Below are positions 53,274 through 62,845 of a DNA stretch of 64,000 nucleotides, piece after piece; the first letter of the stretch is position 1; each line of letters begins with the position of its first letter. The stretch is taken from positions 1 through 64,000 of the forward strand of contig NZ_RQVD01000002.1 in the NCBI RefSeq assembly GCF_003992055.1. Reading direction: 5' to 3'. The notes beneath the pieces were generated by a model that saw only the letters and a list, made by a program, of their open reading frames with translations, made no database searches and was not told the origin of the DNA. The translations under genes and the position numbers were made by a program. This stretch comes from Veillonella sp. CHU740 (GTDB taxonomy: Bacteria > Bacillota > Negativicutes > Veillonellales > Veillonellaceae).

Positions 53274-53319
53274 CCAAAAAAAGCATTTGTCGTCCCACCA
53301 CAGGCCAACAAATGCTTTT
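53274..53319 (-). terminator. Terminator after efp, just before the Asp23 genes
   Basis: On the minus strand AAAAGCATTTGT pairs with ACAAATGCTTTT and leads into seven T, ending eight bases before the first Asp23 ATG. Transcription of the Asp23-nusB run must read through it or start elsewhere, and no promoter is evident between. Confidence 0.78.
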
Positions 53320-53362
53320 AATTACAATACTATACTAATTGTTAAAAGATCAAATCTGTGGT

Positions 53363-53920
53363 TTAAGCACGTTCAATATATTGTCCAGTACGTGTATCTA
53401 CACGTAATACATCGTCTACTTCGATGAATAAAGGTACTTTTACAACATAACCTGTTTCTAATGTAGCAGGTTTATTACCACCAGTTGCAGTATCACCACG
53501 GATACCAGGGTCAGTTTCAACTACACGTAACTCAACAGCTACAGGTAAGTCGATACCGATGACAATGCCTTGGAAGAACATTATGGACACTTCCATATTT
53601 TCTAACAAGAAGTTTTTAGCATCACCTAATTGGTCAATTGTCAATTCAATTTGGTCATATGTTTCATTGTCCATGAACGTATAAGCCCCATCAGACTCAT
53701 ATAAGTACGCCATACGACGACGATCAACATGAGCTTTTGGCACTTTTTCACCAGCATTAAAAGTACGTTCTACAACAGCACCTGTTTGTAGGTTTTTCAA
53801 TTTAGCACGTACGAATGCAGCACCTTTACCTGGTTTTACGTGTTGAAAGTCAACTACTTGCCATACATTACCATCTAGTTCGACAGTTACGCCTGGACGA
53901 AAATCATTACTGGAAATCAT
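53363..53920 (-). CDS. efp: Translation elongation factor P
   Basis: A 185-residue protein that relieves ribosome stalling at proline runs. It starts [17 protein letters not shown] and carries the loop [12 protein letters not shown], whose Lys at residue 32 is the modification site in other bacteria. The ATG at 53920 is chosen because GGAGGG lies nine bases before it; an earlier ATG (53935) overlaps the M24 gene stop. Length matches the family exactly. Confidence 0.96.
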   Translation of the reverse strand: MISSNDFRPGVTVELDGNVWQVVDFQHVKPGKGAAFVRAKLKNLQTGAVVERTFNAGEKVPKAHVDRRRMAYLYESDGAYTFMDNETYDQIELTIDQLGDAKNFLLENMEVSIMFFQGIVIGIDLPVAVELRVVETDPGIRGDTATGGNKPATLETGYVVKVPLFIEVDDVLRVDTRTGQYIERA

Positions 53921-53934
53921 TGTAAATCCCTCCA

Positions 53935-55005
53935 TTACACATCTAGTTCTATTAATTCCTTAGGAGTTTGTGACAGTATTTCACATCCCTCCTCAGTTAC
54001 AATAACTGTATCTTCTATGCGAAGTCCCATCTCCCCAGGAAGGTAAATTCCCGGTTCTACAGTGACAACCATATTAGATGCCAATATATCATTTGATCTA
54101 GGTGAAGCCACAGGTAATTCATGAATATCCAATCCTACACCATGTCCTGTACCATGACCAAAATATGATCCATAGCCTTGCTCTTGAATATACTCTCTAC
54201 AGATGGTATCTATATCTTTACCAGATACACCAGCTTTTATGCCAGCCACACCTCGCATTTGAGCTTCTAGAACAATACTATATAATTTCTTTTGAAAATC
54301 CGTTGCCTTACCCAAGACGATAGTTCTGGTCATATCTGAGTGATATCCATTATACATAGCGCCAAAATCAAAAGTAACAAAATCACCACGTTCCATCACT
54401 TTATCACTAGCTACGCCGTGAGGCATACTCGATCGATATCCGGATGCCACAATCGTAGCAAAAGATGGTTCTCGAGAACCCCGTTGCAACATCTCTGACT
54501 CTAATATAATGCGCGCTTCATTTTCTGTCATGCCTACTCGTAATTGTGGGAGCATCGCAGCAAATGCTTCATCCCCGATACGGAATGCTTCTCGCAAAGA
54601 CGCAAGTTCATCTTCGCGCTTTATAGCTCGTAGAGTAGCAAAGTTTAGGGATAAAAACTCAGTGTCATCTAATGTATCACAAAGCTGTTGAAATACATCG
54701 ACACTCATAATACTACCTTCAAAGCAACAAGTTTGTAATGCAGCACCTGAATCATTCACAAGGTCCTTGATAGTTTCATACACATCTTTTGTATATTGAA
54801 TGACCTCATAGCCTTCGCACTCAGATTTAGCTTGCTCTGTATATCGACTATCCGTCAAAATATACGCAGATTTAGGCCCTATAAATGCCACTGCTGTGGT
54901 TCCTGTAAATCCTGCAAAATAATGCAAATTAACAGGACTTGTTAAAATGGCACCATCATACTTTTCATTTTGTAAGAATGCTTGCAAAGTGACTAATCCA
55001 TTCAC
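53935..55005 (-). CDS. M24 family Xaa-Pro peptidase
   Basis: A 356-residue metallopeptidase that cleaves peptides with proline in second position. The creatinase N-terminal domain (1-130) is followed by the pita-bread fold with metal ligands in [40 protein letters not shown] and [12 protein letters not shown]. It starts with GTG at 55005 after AAGGAGGC. In Firmicutes this peptidase is nearly always followed by efp, as here. Confidence 0.9.
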   Translation of the reverse strand: MNGLVTLQAFLQNEKYDGAILTSPVNLHYFAGFTGTTAVAFIGPKSAYILTDSRYTEQAKSECEGYEVIQYTKDVYETIKDLVNDSGAALQTCCFEGSIMSVDVFQQLCDTLDDTEFLSLNFATLRAIKREDELASLREAFRIGDEAFAAMLPQLRVGMTENEARIILESEMLQRGSREPSFATIVASGYRSSMPHGVASDKVMERGDFVTFDFGAMYNGYHSDMTRTIVLGKATDFQKKLYSIVLEAQMRGVAGIKAGVSGKDIDTICREYIQEQGYGSYFGHGTGHGVGLDIHELPVASPRSNDILASNMVVTVEPGIYLPGEMGLRIEDTVIVTEEGCEILSQTPKELIELDV

Positions 55006-55034
55006 AGTATCGCCTCCTTAATCAGCATCAACTA

Positions 55035-55064
55035 ATGATACCATAGAATGTATAGTTATGACAA
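55035..55064 (-). promoter_or_regulatory. Promoter of the M24-efp run
   Basis: On the minus strand TTGTCA (55064-55059) and TATCAT (55040-55035) are 18 bases apart, about 30 bases before the GTG start. It is the only promoter candidate for the first genes of the long run ending at dapB. Confidence 0.55.
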
Positions 55065-55079
55065 ATTGAATAGATTCGA

Positions 55080-55814
55080 TTAAACAATACTTTTTTCTTT
55101 GTCTGTCAAATCTACATACATACCAACTTCTTCTATGGAATCTAAAGTAATTGTATCAATATGAGTCCGTTGTAAGTAGGTCACTGTACCACTACAAGCA
55201 CCAATCATACGTTTGACTTGGTGATACTTACCTTCGTAGATTGTCAGTTCACAAGAGTGAATCATGTCTCCCTGCTCATTCAATACACCTTCATCTTCAT
55301 GTAAAGTGATTTGAGCTGGCTTACATTCTGTACCATCACCTAGGACCATACCTTCTCGTATCCGATTGACACCATCCTCAGATAGATTGCCACTATATTC
55401 AACATAATACGTTTTTCCGATATTCTTTTTACCGTGGATAATTTTATGAGCCCATGGACCATCATTCGTCAAAAGAAGCAATCCTTCTGTATCCTTGTCC
55501 AGACGACCTACAGGGAATACTTTTAAAGTTTGAAACTCCTCAGGTAGCAGTTCCATAATCGTAGGGTCGGTTGTATCTTCCACGGCTGTTACATATCCCG
55601 TTGGTTTATGAAATTTAATATAATATTCCAGTTGAGCTTGCACAACTTGATCTTGAACAGTAACAACATCGACATCAGGGTTGATGTGCATATCTTTTTT
55701 CTTAATGATAGTATCATTTACTTTCACAAAACCCTGTTTTATTAAATCATGTACTTCTTTTCGAGTACCGAAAGCTTTATGAGCTAAAAATTTATCAATC
55801 CTCACCGTAACCAC
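55080..55814 (-). CDS. rsuA: RsuA-family 16S rRNA pseudouridine synthase
   Basis: A 244-residue enzyme that makes pseudouridine, by family U516 of 16S rRNA. An N-terminal S4 domain (RIDKFLAHKAFGTRKEVHDL) precedes the catalytic domain with the aspartate in VGRLDKDTEGLLLLTNDG; the closing EGKYHQVKRMIGA is typical. Its start overlaps the cobC gene by 20 bases, so it appears tied to the cobalamin operon. Confidence 0.87.
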   Translation of the reverse strand: MVTVRIDKFLAHKAFGTRKEVHDLIKQGFVKVNDTIIKKKDMHINPDVDVVTVQDQVVQAQLEYYIKFHKPTGYVTAVEDTTDPTIMELLPEEFQTLKVFPVGRLDKDTEGLLLLTNDGPWAHKIIHGKKNIGKTYYVEYSGNLSEDGVNRIREGMVLGDGTECKPAQITLHEDEGVLNEQGDMIHSCELTIYEGKYHQVKRMIGACSGTVTYLQRTHIDTITLDSIEEVGMYVDLTDKEKSIV

Positions 55815-56439
55815 CTTCTCTCACATGAGTATGGGATGTATCATTTAACACAACAATTCGATTGTAAGGTGATGCATCGCCCCAGAAATCAACGACACTA
55901 ACAGCCGTATTCCCTTGGGCTAACCTCCACAAACAATTCAAAGGAATCCCTGTCAATGCACATAATAAAGTACGAATGGTACCTCCATGACAGACCACAA
56001 CTAATCGTTGCCCATCCTCCATCATTGATAGCTCTTTGAGTAAACGAGCATACGCACGTTTTTGCACCATCTCTACAGTCTCTCCTTGAGGAATTTCTTT
56101 TTCTGCGGGATCCTCATAAATAGCTTCAATTTGTCCAGGCCAACGTTCATTAATTTCAGAATATGTTAGCCCTTCCCATTCACCAAAACAAATTTCTCGC
56201 ATATCTTCTGTAAATGTAGTTGTAATATAGCGGCCTTTTAAAATCTCTTCTGCTGTCACTCTAGCTCTAATTAAGTCAGATACAATGGCTCTGTCAAAAT
56301 GAACATCACGCAAAGCATCTCCCACATCAATCGCTTGGGATAGCCCTTTTTCATTTAATGGAATATCACTGAAACCTTGATGTTTACCAATATGGTTCCA
56401 ATCAGTTTCTCCATGTCGCACAAAATATATTTGTATCAT
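55795..56439 (-). CDS. cobC: Histidine phosphatase, probable alpha-ribazole phosphatase
   Basis: A 214-residue phosphoglycerate-mutase-like phosphatase with the catalytic FVRHGETDWN at residues 6-15, the arginine and glutamate segments ISDLIRARVTAEEIL and CFGEWEGLTYSEI, and the second histidine in VVCHGGTIRTLL. Position at the end of the cobalamin genes suggests CobC, which removes the phosphate from alpha-ribazole phosphate; enzymes of this family are hard to tell apart from sequence alone. Confidence 0.75.
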   Translation of the reverse strand: MIQIYFVRHGETDWNHIGKHQGFSDIPLNEKGLSQAIDVGDALRDVHFDRAIVSDLIRARVTAEEILKGRYITTTFTEDMREICFGEWEGLTYSEINERWPGQIEAIYEDPAEKEIPQGETVEMVQKRAYARLLKELSMMEDGQRLVVVCHGGTIRTLLCALTGIPLNCLWRLAQGNTAVSVVDFWGDASPYNRIVVLNDTSHTHVREGGYGED

Positions 56440-56440
56440 A

Positions 56441-57541
56441 TTATCTCCTATAGTTCTGAAAGTATTCCTTTAATACTGTTAGTAATGTAATATTTGCAGC
56501 ATGATCTTTCACGGCGATTCTAAACCAGTTAGGCCCTAATGTACTGTATTTAGAGCAGTCACGTACTAATATAGATTTAGTATACAAATAATCCTGTAAA
56601 TCTCCAAAAGAATACTTTGAATCCAATTTACCCAATATATAATTCACAGATGGTTTAACCAATTCAAATACCTTCAATGCGTCAAGCTGCGTATACAACC
56701 ACTCTTTTTCTCTACCAAGAAACTCTCTTGTAGATTCTATATATGCTCTATCTAACACAGCTGCTTTCCCATATACTTGCGCTAAATGATTCACCGACCA
56801 TGTAGGGATAGATGCCTTGATTTGTTCTATCACGGTAGGGTGCGCCATCATCGCTCCCACACGTAAGCCTGGAACAGCATAAAATTTCGTCAACGAATGA
56901 ACTACCACACAATACTCGTATCTCTTTACATATTCACGCATAGAAAAGCTATCACCAACAAAGTCGATAAATGATTCATCAAACACGATGTAATGATGAT
57001 TCTCTTGGCAAACTCGAAATAGTGCTTCACTTCTATCCGTCCATAATGTTCCACACGGATTATTAGGATTACCAATGAATACGATAGATCGTGTGCATTC
57101 TTTCATCGTGTCAATCAATAGATCCAGATTATACGTAAATGTATGTTGCTGCGCATCATAGGTTAATGAATATTCTTTAACTTGTAATCCACAAGAATTC
57201 GCTGCGTGTGCATATTCTGAAAACCCAGGTGCTGGAACATAGACAGTATCTATATTGGACAATCTACAAATTCCATAAATCAACTCTGCCGCCCCATTAC
57301 CCAATGCAATGTATGACTCTGGCATATTCCATACTCTACTAAGTGTACTAGTCAAACCATGCAAATCAGGATCCGGATAATGAATAATTTCTTCAAAATG
57401 TCTTTTCATAGATTCCGTTCCTTCAGGACTCATGCCAAGAGGGTTTATATTAGCACTAAAATCAAGTATATTTTCCAGAGAAGTTCCCATGTTACGACTA
57501 GCTTTATGTACATTACCTCCATGAACATTTACTGTTTTCAT
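56441..57541 (-). CDS. cobD: Threonine-phosphate decarboxylase CobD
   Basis: A 366-residue PLP enzyme of the aspartate aminotransferase fold related to histidinol-phosphate aminotransferase. It begins with VNVHGGNVHKASR and ILDFSANINPLGMSPEG, typical of CobD, and the cofactor Lys is in VVHSLTKFYAVPGLRVG. It makes aminopropanol phosphate, the linker of the corrinoid nucleotide loop. PduX, the threonine kinase that feeds it, is encoded directly upstream. Confidence 0.87.
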   Translation of the reverse strand: MKTVNVHGGNVHKASRNMGTSLENILDFSANINPLGMSPEGTESMKRHFEEIIHYPDPDLHGLTSTLSRVWNMPESYIALGNGAAELIYGICRLSNIDTVYVPAPGFSEYAHAANSCGLQVKEYSLTYDAQQHTFTYNLDLLIDTMKECTRSIVFIGNPNNPCGTLWTDRSEALFRVCQENHHYIVFDESFIDFVGDSFSMREYVKRYEYCVVVHSLTKFYAVPGLRVGAMMAHPTVIEQIKASIPTWSVNHLAQVYGKAAVLDRAYIESTREFLGREKEWLYTQLDALKVFELVKPSVNYILGKLDSKYSFGDLQDYLYTKSILVRDCSKYSTLGPNWFRIAVKDHAANITLLTVLKEYFQNYRR

Positions 57542-57561
57542 AGTACGTACCTCCTACGTCC

Positions 57562-58440
57562 TTATCGTTGCATAAATGTAATACCTTCATTAGTAGTTTC
57601 CACTGTATCGATATAGGTTACAGTAGGTAATTCTCTTCGCACTTGCTGAATGCAATGACCAATGCTAGGTGAGTCAGGGGGAAACAACAATCCTAATATG
57701 GTCCCACTATGCGCGATAATTGTGCCTATTGCATTACAGGCTACTCCAATTTGATGTAAATCGTATAAACTAGCCTTATGTAATATTCGTTGGTTCGCAA
57801 AAGAACTAATGGTAGAGGCTTCACCAATTAACTTAACATTATGTGTTTGTATACCCTCTTTGAACTTTGCTAAAGCTTCTACCATAAACTCTTCTTTTTC
57901 ATCGATCAATTGCGGTAAGTTCTTTTGATGATTAAATTGAATCGTATCAATTGTGCCACCTTCATCAAATATGGCTATACGCATTGGAGGGCAAGTTCCC
58001 AATACATCACAGCAGGCGCCCTGAATATAATCAAATTGTACAATTCCCTGATAAAAAGGCACATCAGAAGGCTCAATAGATAAACAGAGACTAGAAAGTT
58101 CATCCATAGAAAGAGTATATCCATAAGAAAGTGCAGTAGCCATAGCTACTACACTGATATCTGCACTACTAGATGCCAACCCTTTTCCTTGTAAAATATC
58201 GGAGTGTAAATAAATAGGAGTATCCACATGATCTGGTACACCTAATAGTTTCTTCACAGATTGATAAGCCTTATATGCTTTAGACTGCAAAGATACAGAA
58301 GATATAGGCAGCGGATGTTGAACATCGCTAATAGCATAAGAATACCGATTTATGGGACAAGTTACTAAAAACCGTTGTCCTTGAATGGACCCTTGTATAA
58401 ATTCACCACAAGTTCCAGGTGTTCGTACATAATACGCCAA
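57562..58440 (-). CDS. pduX: L-threonine kinase PduX
   Basis: A 292-residue GHMP kinase. It opens with VRTPGTCGEFIQGSIQGQ, then CPINRYS, and the ATP loop LQGKGLASSSADISV, the PduX pattern. The enzyme phosphorylates L-threonine to supply CobD, allowing de novo assembly of the aminopropanol linker. It lies between cobD (21 bases) and cobS (20 bases). Confidence 0.87.
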   Translation of the reverse strand: MAYYVRTPGTCGEFIQGSIQGQRFLVTCPINRYSYAISDVQHPLPISSVSLQSKAYKAYQSVKKLLGVPDHVDTPIYLHSDILQGKGLASSSADISVVAMATALSYGYTLSMDELSSLCLSIEPSDVPFYQGIVQFDYIQGACCDVLGTCPPMRIAIFDEGGTIDTIQFNHQKNLPQLIDEKEEFMVEALAKFKEGIQTHNVKLIGEASTISSFANQRILHKASLYDLHQIGVACNAIGTIIAHSGTILGLLFPPDSPSIGHCIQQVRRELPTVTYIDTVETTNEGITFMQR

Positions 58441-58459
58441 TCCTATATCCTCCTTTCTA

Positions 58460-59203
58460 TTACACGATAGACCAAATGATAGTGAACAATATTAAAAATA
58501 CTTCTGACAATTCACAGACAAAGCCATACGTATCACCAGTAGTTCCCCCTAAATGCTTTGTAATGTAGGAATTAAGAATGTAATTGCACAGAAGTGCGAT
58601 TGCAAATAAAAATGCATACACCCACTGAAAATATAGGACGGGAAGTAATGCCAATAGTGTTGCTACCCATACTGCATAGGTAGGAGCATTATCTGCAAAA
58701 AACTTCCCGATCCCTTCTGGTCGAGCATATGGGAAATTTTGAATACTAATGACCATAGTATAGCGACTCAGTATAGGCATCGTCAACAATATAGTAGGCA
58801 AAAATGCTTCTGACACATTGACTAGTAATTGCCATTTTAACAATGTTAGAAATACAAAGCCTACTACACCATTACTACCTACACGGCTATCTTTCATAAT
58901 TTCTAATTTACGTTCTCGGTCTCGTCCAGAAAATAAACCATCACAGGTATCCATAAATCCATCTGCATGAAGACCACCTGTGAAGAGAAACTCAAAGATC
59001 ACTAGTAACAACATCAACAAAGATACTGGAATATACGGATGTACCAATGCATATATTCCCCACATAAAGGCACCAATGACTAATCCTACTAATGGAAAAT
59101 ACGTCACCGAAGCGCCAAAATCTTCAACCTTCCATTCTGTTTGATTTACAATCTTTAAACGCGTTAAAAATTGCAATCCTACAAAAAATCCTTTCATATA
59201 CAC
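58460..59203 (-). CDS. cobS: Adenosylcobinamide-GDP ribazoletransferase CobS
   Basis: A 247-residue integral membrane enzyme that joins alpha-ribazole to adenosylcobinamide-GDP, the final nucleotide-loop step. It has about six membrane helices and the family motifs GGLHADGFMDTCDGLFSGRD and MKDSRVGSNGVVGF. It starts one base after the cbiB stop. Confidence 0.94.
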   Translation of the reverse strand: MYMKGFFVGLQFLTRLKIVNQTEWKVEDFGASVTYFPLVGLVIGAFMWGIYALVHPYIPVSLLMLLLVIFEFLFTGGLHADGFMDTCDGLFSGRDRERKLEIMKDSRVGSNGVVGFVFLTLLKWQLLVNVSEAFLPTILLTMPILSRYTMVISIQNFPYARPEGIGKFFADNAPTYAVWVATLLALLPVLYFQWVYAFLFAIALLCNYILNSYITKHLGGTTGDTYGFVCELSEVFLILFTIIWSIV

Positions 59204-60196
59204 CTACCATTGATTAATGAGATACTTACTTGCCATTGTGATAAGTATACCTAGTATCGACACTGTATACATTAGATATATGGTTTGATAAATATGACGT
59301 CCTTTCATGATTTGTATAGGGTCACCCATATACTCTCGAAATGTTACCTTATCATGATATACATTATACCCACCTAAGCGGATATGCAAAGCTCCCGCTA
59401 CTGGTGCTTCAGCGTATCCTCCATTGGGACTTGGATGTTTAGAAGCATCTCGCTTCGCAATAGTTGCTGCATACTTCCAGTCTTTGCCATAAATCCATGC
59501 CGCTATAATAAATAAAACGCATGTGATGCGGGCTGGAATATAATTAACTACATCGTCAAGACGAGCAGCAAAGCGTCCAAAATATAAGTATCTTTCATTC
59601 TTATAGCCCAGCATAGAATCCATTGTATTAATAGCTCGATACCCAATAGCACCCCAAGGACCTAATAGGATATACCAAAATAAAGGAGAAATAATTCCAT
59701 CTACAGTATTCTCTGCAATGGTCTCTATGGTAGCACGAGTAATCTCACTTTCATCTAGATCAGTTGTTTTTCTACCTACAATCCAGCCTACCTTACGGCG
59801 TGCTTCTCCTATGTCTTGTTTACGCAGTAATCGAGCTATTTCAACGCCTGCTTCTGCTAAACACCGAGGACTAATTGATATATAGACACATAGTATGGAA
59901 ACGATGAAGTATAAAATAGGATGAATTGTACCACCTATAAATAGTATGCCTGTGACAACACCTATCACTGTCATTAAGACTAATAAGACCGTCGATATAC
60001 CTTCCCAAATTTGTTGGGTTGGTGTGGCCGACTTTTTATACAATAGCTTTTCATAAAAAGAAATACAATTTCCCATCAACACAACTGGATGAAATTTGCT
60101 TCTAGGATCACCCAATAGTGAATCTAATAGAAATGCTACTAAAGGTATGGCATACACCAAATGGTGCGTAATCCATTCCATTAGTTTTGCTCCCAT
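59204..60196 (-). CDS. cbiB: Adenosylcobinamide-phosphate synthase CbiB
   Basis: A 330-residue membrane enzyme that attaches aminopropanol phosphate to cobyric acid. Motifs include LLDSLLGDPRSKFHPVVLMG near the start, VGWIVGRKTTDLDESEITRA, ENTVDGIISPLFWY and HPSPNGGYAEAPVAGAL. Several membrane helices flank these. It overlaps cbiP by 16 bases. Confidence 0.95.
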   Translation of the reverse strand: MGAKLMEWITHHLVYAIPLVAFLLDSLLGDPRSKFHPVVLMGNCISFYEKLLYKKSATPTQQIWEGISTVLLVLMTVIGVVTGILFIGGTIHPILYFIVSILCVYISISPRCLAEAGVEIARLLRKQDIGEARRKVGWIVGRKTTDLDESEITRATIETIAENTVDGIISPLFWYILLGPWGAIGYRAINTMDSMLGYKNERYLYFGRFAARLDDVVNYIPARITCVLFIIAAWIYGKDWKYAATIAKRDASKHPSPNGGYAEAPVAGALHIRLGGYNVYHDKVTFREYMGDPIQIMKGRHIYQTIYLMYTVSILGILITMASKYLINQW

Positions 60197-61701
60197 AGGG
60201 AGTTAATATATTCCATATCTAAATGCTCCTCTACAATCGTAGCTAAGCGATTATAAGCAGCTTCTTTATGCTCAAAATATCGGAATACAATATCCAATGG
60301 TTCTAACCCTTTCTTAGCGCGTAATGCATTAAGAATGGAACGACGTAACTCATCGTTATCTAAAATACCATGGATATAAGTTCCCAAAACTTGACCATTA
60401 CTTGTAACAAATCCATCAATGACATCAACTTTTGTATCACTTCTCTTTTGGATATGGAAGCACCGCTGGCCAGCTCCAACTGGTTGTGTATCCCCCATAT
60501 GAATTTCATAGCCAACTAACTCTTTGCCGGAATAATTGATACCTAAAAAGGATAAATTTTCCACATCAAAAGAGACTTGATGTGTCAACTTTTCTGATTT
60601 CATTGTAGTAGCTGTAGGCAATAGTCCCAGTCCTTGTAATTCAGGAATATCACCTTCAATACCTTCTGGATCATATAACATTTCACCTAACATTTGATTG
60701 CCACCACAGATACCAATGACCGGTACACCAGCAGCAGCAAGACGTTGTATGTCTTCTGCGTATCCATGTTCCTGTAAATATGACAAATCTGCCAATGTGT
60801 TTTTAGACCCAGGTAACATAATCATGTCTGGATGCCCAATAGGTTCCCCTTGTTTGACAAATCGTACAGATACATCTGGTTCGTACGCTAAGGCATCAAA
60901 ATCTGTAAAATTAGAAATTTTAGGTGTTTGCATAACCGCAATGGTAATTTCTTTTGCCACGCCTCTATATTTACTTTCCAAAGCCACTGAATCTTCTTCG
61001 TCAATGTCTAAGTTTTCAATGGCTGGCACCACACCAACAACCTTTTTTCCAGTCTTTTGCTCAATAAAATCTAAAGCTGGCTGCAATAGTGTTACATCTC
61101 CACGGAATTTATTGATGATGATACCTTTCACAAGATCCCGCTCATCTGGCTCTAGTAGTTCCAACGTGCCCACTACCGATGCAATAGCGCCCCCTCGATC
61201 AATATCTGCTATGAGCATAACCGGAGCATTGGCTAGTTTAGCAACGCGCATATTGACGATATCATTAGCTTTTAAATTTACCTCTGCAGGACTCCCAGCC
61301 CCTTCAATGACAATCATATCAAAGTTTTCATCTAAATATTGTAAACTTTCTTTCACTTTATCTAAGGCCGTTAATGAATATTTTGTGTGGTATTCTCTCG
61401 CACTATATACACCGACAGGTTTTCCCATCAAGACTACTTGTGATGATTGATTGCCTGTAGGTTTTAATAAAACAGGGTTCATTTGAACAATAGGTTCTAA
61501 CCCTGCCGCTTCTGCTTGGGCTACTTGTGCTCGACCAATTTCATCTCCTGCCTTTGTTACATAAGAATTTAATGCCATATTTTGAGCTTTAAAAGGAACG
61601 GTTTTATATCCTTTGTTATGTAAAATACGACACATGGCAGTTGCTAAAATACTTTTACCTACATTTGAACTTGTCCCTTGGAACATAATTTTCTTAGCCA
61701 T
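60181..61701 (-). CDS. cbiP: Cobyric acid synthase CbiP/CobQ
   Basis: A 506-residue amidotransferase that amidates four side chains of the corrin ring. The N-terminal ATP-binding half starts MFQGTSSNVGKSILATAMC; the C-terminal glutamine amidotransferase half has MLPGSKNTLADL, the catalytic Cys in GICGGNQMLGE and His in GTYIHGILDND. It overlaps cobU by 8 bases. Confidence 0.96.
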   Translation of the reverse strand: MAKKIMFQGTSSNVGKSILATAMCRILHNKGYKTVPFKAQNMALNSYVTKAGDEIGRAQVAQAEAAGLEPIVQMNPVLLKPTGNQSSQVVLMGKPVGVYSAREYHTKYSLTALDKVKESLQYLDENFDMIVIEGAGSPAEVNLKANDIVNMRVAKLANAPVMLIADIDRGGAIASVVGTLELLEPDERDLVKGIIINKFRGDVTLLQPALDFIEQKTGKKVVGVVPAIENLDIDEEDSVALESKYRGVAKEITIAVMQTPKISNFTDFDALAYEPDVSVRFVKQGEPIGHPDMIMLPGSKNTLADLSYLQEHGYAEDIQRLAAAGVPVIGICGGNQMLGEMLYDPEGIEGDIPELQGLGLLPTATTMKSEKLTHQVSFDVENLSFLGINYSGKELVGYEIHMGDTQPVGAGQRCFHIQKRSDTKVDVIDGFVTSNGQVLGTYIHGILDNDELRRSILNALRAKKGLEPLDIVFRYFEHKEAAYNRLATIVEEHLDMEYINSLWEQN

Positions 61702-62281
61702 TGTTAGTAACCTCCAATGCTTTCAAATCTATTGTTATACCACTCATTGTCATATATGCAGCATCAGAATGCGATGCCACGAGGCGATTCACACGTCCCA
61801 TCACATCCCTGAAAACGCGTGCTAATTTATTTTCTGGAACGATTCCTAATCCTATCTCATTCGTTACAAAAATAATCGTTTTTTCTTCAGCACTCTCATA
61901 ATTTCTTACGCAGTCTAACACTTGCTGAACTTCCAACAAAATAGATGCTTCTCTTTGATTAATATCATCTTGTGAACTAAACTCACCGTCCTGCAATAAA
62001 AGATTTGTCGTCCACATGGTCAAACAGTCTACCAGTATGACAGAACACTCTTCTAAAATACTATGTATATATTCACTGATATAATAAGGAACTTCATAAT
62101 TTTTCCACCTATCTTGTCTACGCTCTTGATGCAAGTGAATGCGATGTTTCATTTCTTCATCATAGGCTTGTCCTGTAGCAATATATCCTTTTTGTCCATT
62201 AATAGATAGTGCGAGTTCTTCAGCAAATTCGCTTTTCCCACTCCTAGCACCACCTGTGCAAAATATTATACGATTTTTCAT
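61694..62281 (-). CDS. cobU: Adenosylcobinamide kinase/guanylyltransferase CobU
   Basis: A 195-residue bifunctional enzyme that phosphorylates adenosylcobinamide and then adds GMP. The P-loop is FCTGGARSGKSEFAEELA (residues 7-24), the guanylylated His is in HLHQERRQDRW, and VDCLTMWTTNLLL and FVTNEIGLGIVP follow. It appears to be the first gene of the operon; the 73 bases before it are too short for a cobalamin riboswitch. Confidence 0.95.
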   Translation of the reverse strand: MKNRIIFCTGGARSGKSEFAEELALSINGQKGYIATGQAYDEEMKHRIHLHQERRQDRWKNYEVPYYISEYIHSILEECSVILVDCLTMWTTNLLLQDGEFSSQDDINQREASILLEVQQVLDCVRNYESAEEKTIIFVTNEIGLGIVPENKLARVFRDVMGRVNRLVASHSDAAYMTMSGITIDLKALEVTNNG

Positions 62282-62298
62282 ATTCTACCTATACAAAA

Positions 62299-62328
62299 TT
62301 GTCTCTTATCAGGTATGATATGTACTAT
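62299..62328 (+). promoter_or_regulatory. Possible promoter of the divergent small gene
   Basis: TTGTCT and TACTAT are 18 bases apart, 27 bases before the ATG at 62355. The same short gap must also hold the promoter of the minus-strand cobalamin genes, which I cannot place with confidence. Confidence 0.4.
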
Positions 62329-62354
62329 ACATTCATTACTAAAAGGAGACAATT

Positions 62355-62705
62355 ATGGAATTATTAAATTTAGACATCCAATTGATGGCTACCTTATGGG
62401 AACATACATATCGTGCAGCCATTAAAGATCAAAATGGAAATTATGTGGCTTCTGTGCGTATCATTGTAAATGTTCCTCTTTCACCAGACAGATTACCACA
62501 AAATGCACCAAAAGCTGATCCACAATTATTTGTATTAGTGGAAGATGCCGTAATGGATTCAGCGGATATCATTCAATTTGAAACACTATTATCCGTTCAT
62601 ATTCGAGAAAAATTCAAAAATGAAATCGATCAAATCTACTTCTTCTACCCTAGCCCAGAAGATGTGCTAAATAAAACAGTAGATGTACAAGAAGTACAAC
62701 ACTAA
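62355..62705 (+). CDS. Hypothetical protein
   Basis: A 116-residue soluble protein of unknown function, starting MELLNLDIQLMATLWEHTYR after AAAGGAGAC. The middle has a strand pattern (YVASVRIIVNVPLSPDRL) and the end a helix with EKFKNEIDQIYFFYPSPED. Normal codon use and a good ribosome site argue it is real. It is divergent from cobU and convergent with the adenosyltransferase. Confidence 0.6.
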   Translation: MELLNLDIQLMATLWEHTYRAAIKDQNGNYVASVRIIVNVPLSPDRLPQNAPKADPQLFVLVEDAVMDSADIIQFETLLSVHIREKFKNEIDQIYFFYPSPEDVLNKTVDVQEVQH

Positions 62706-62790
62706 ACCAAAATCATCATACATAGTATTATAGCATATTCTAAAGACTTTCATATCACCAAATGTGGATTTCTTATGACATATGATAAAC

Positions 62791-62843
62791 AAAAATACAT
62801 GTCTAGGAATTGTAAATCATACATTCCCGACATGTATTTTTTA
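62791..62843. terminator. Bidirectional terminator
   Basis: AAAAATACATGTC pairs with GACATGTATTTTT around a 25-base loop, with T runs on both strands. It separates the small plus-strand gene from the convergent adenosyltransferase. Confidence 0.82.
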
Positions 62844-62845
62844 AT

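Noticed and set aside
62282-62354. Possible cobalamin riboswitch before cobU
   Set aside because: Seventy-three bases is far too short, and no B12-box is seen.
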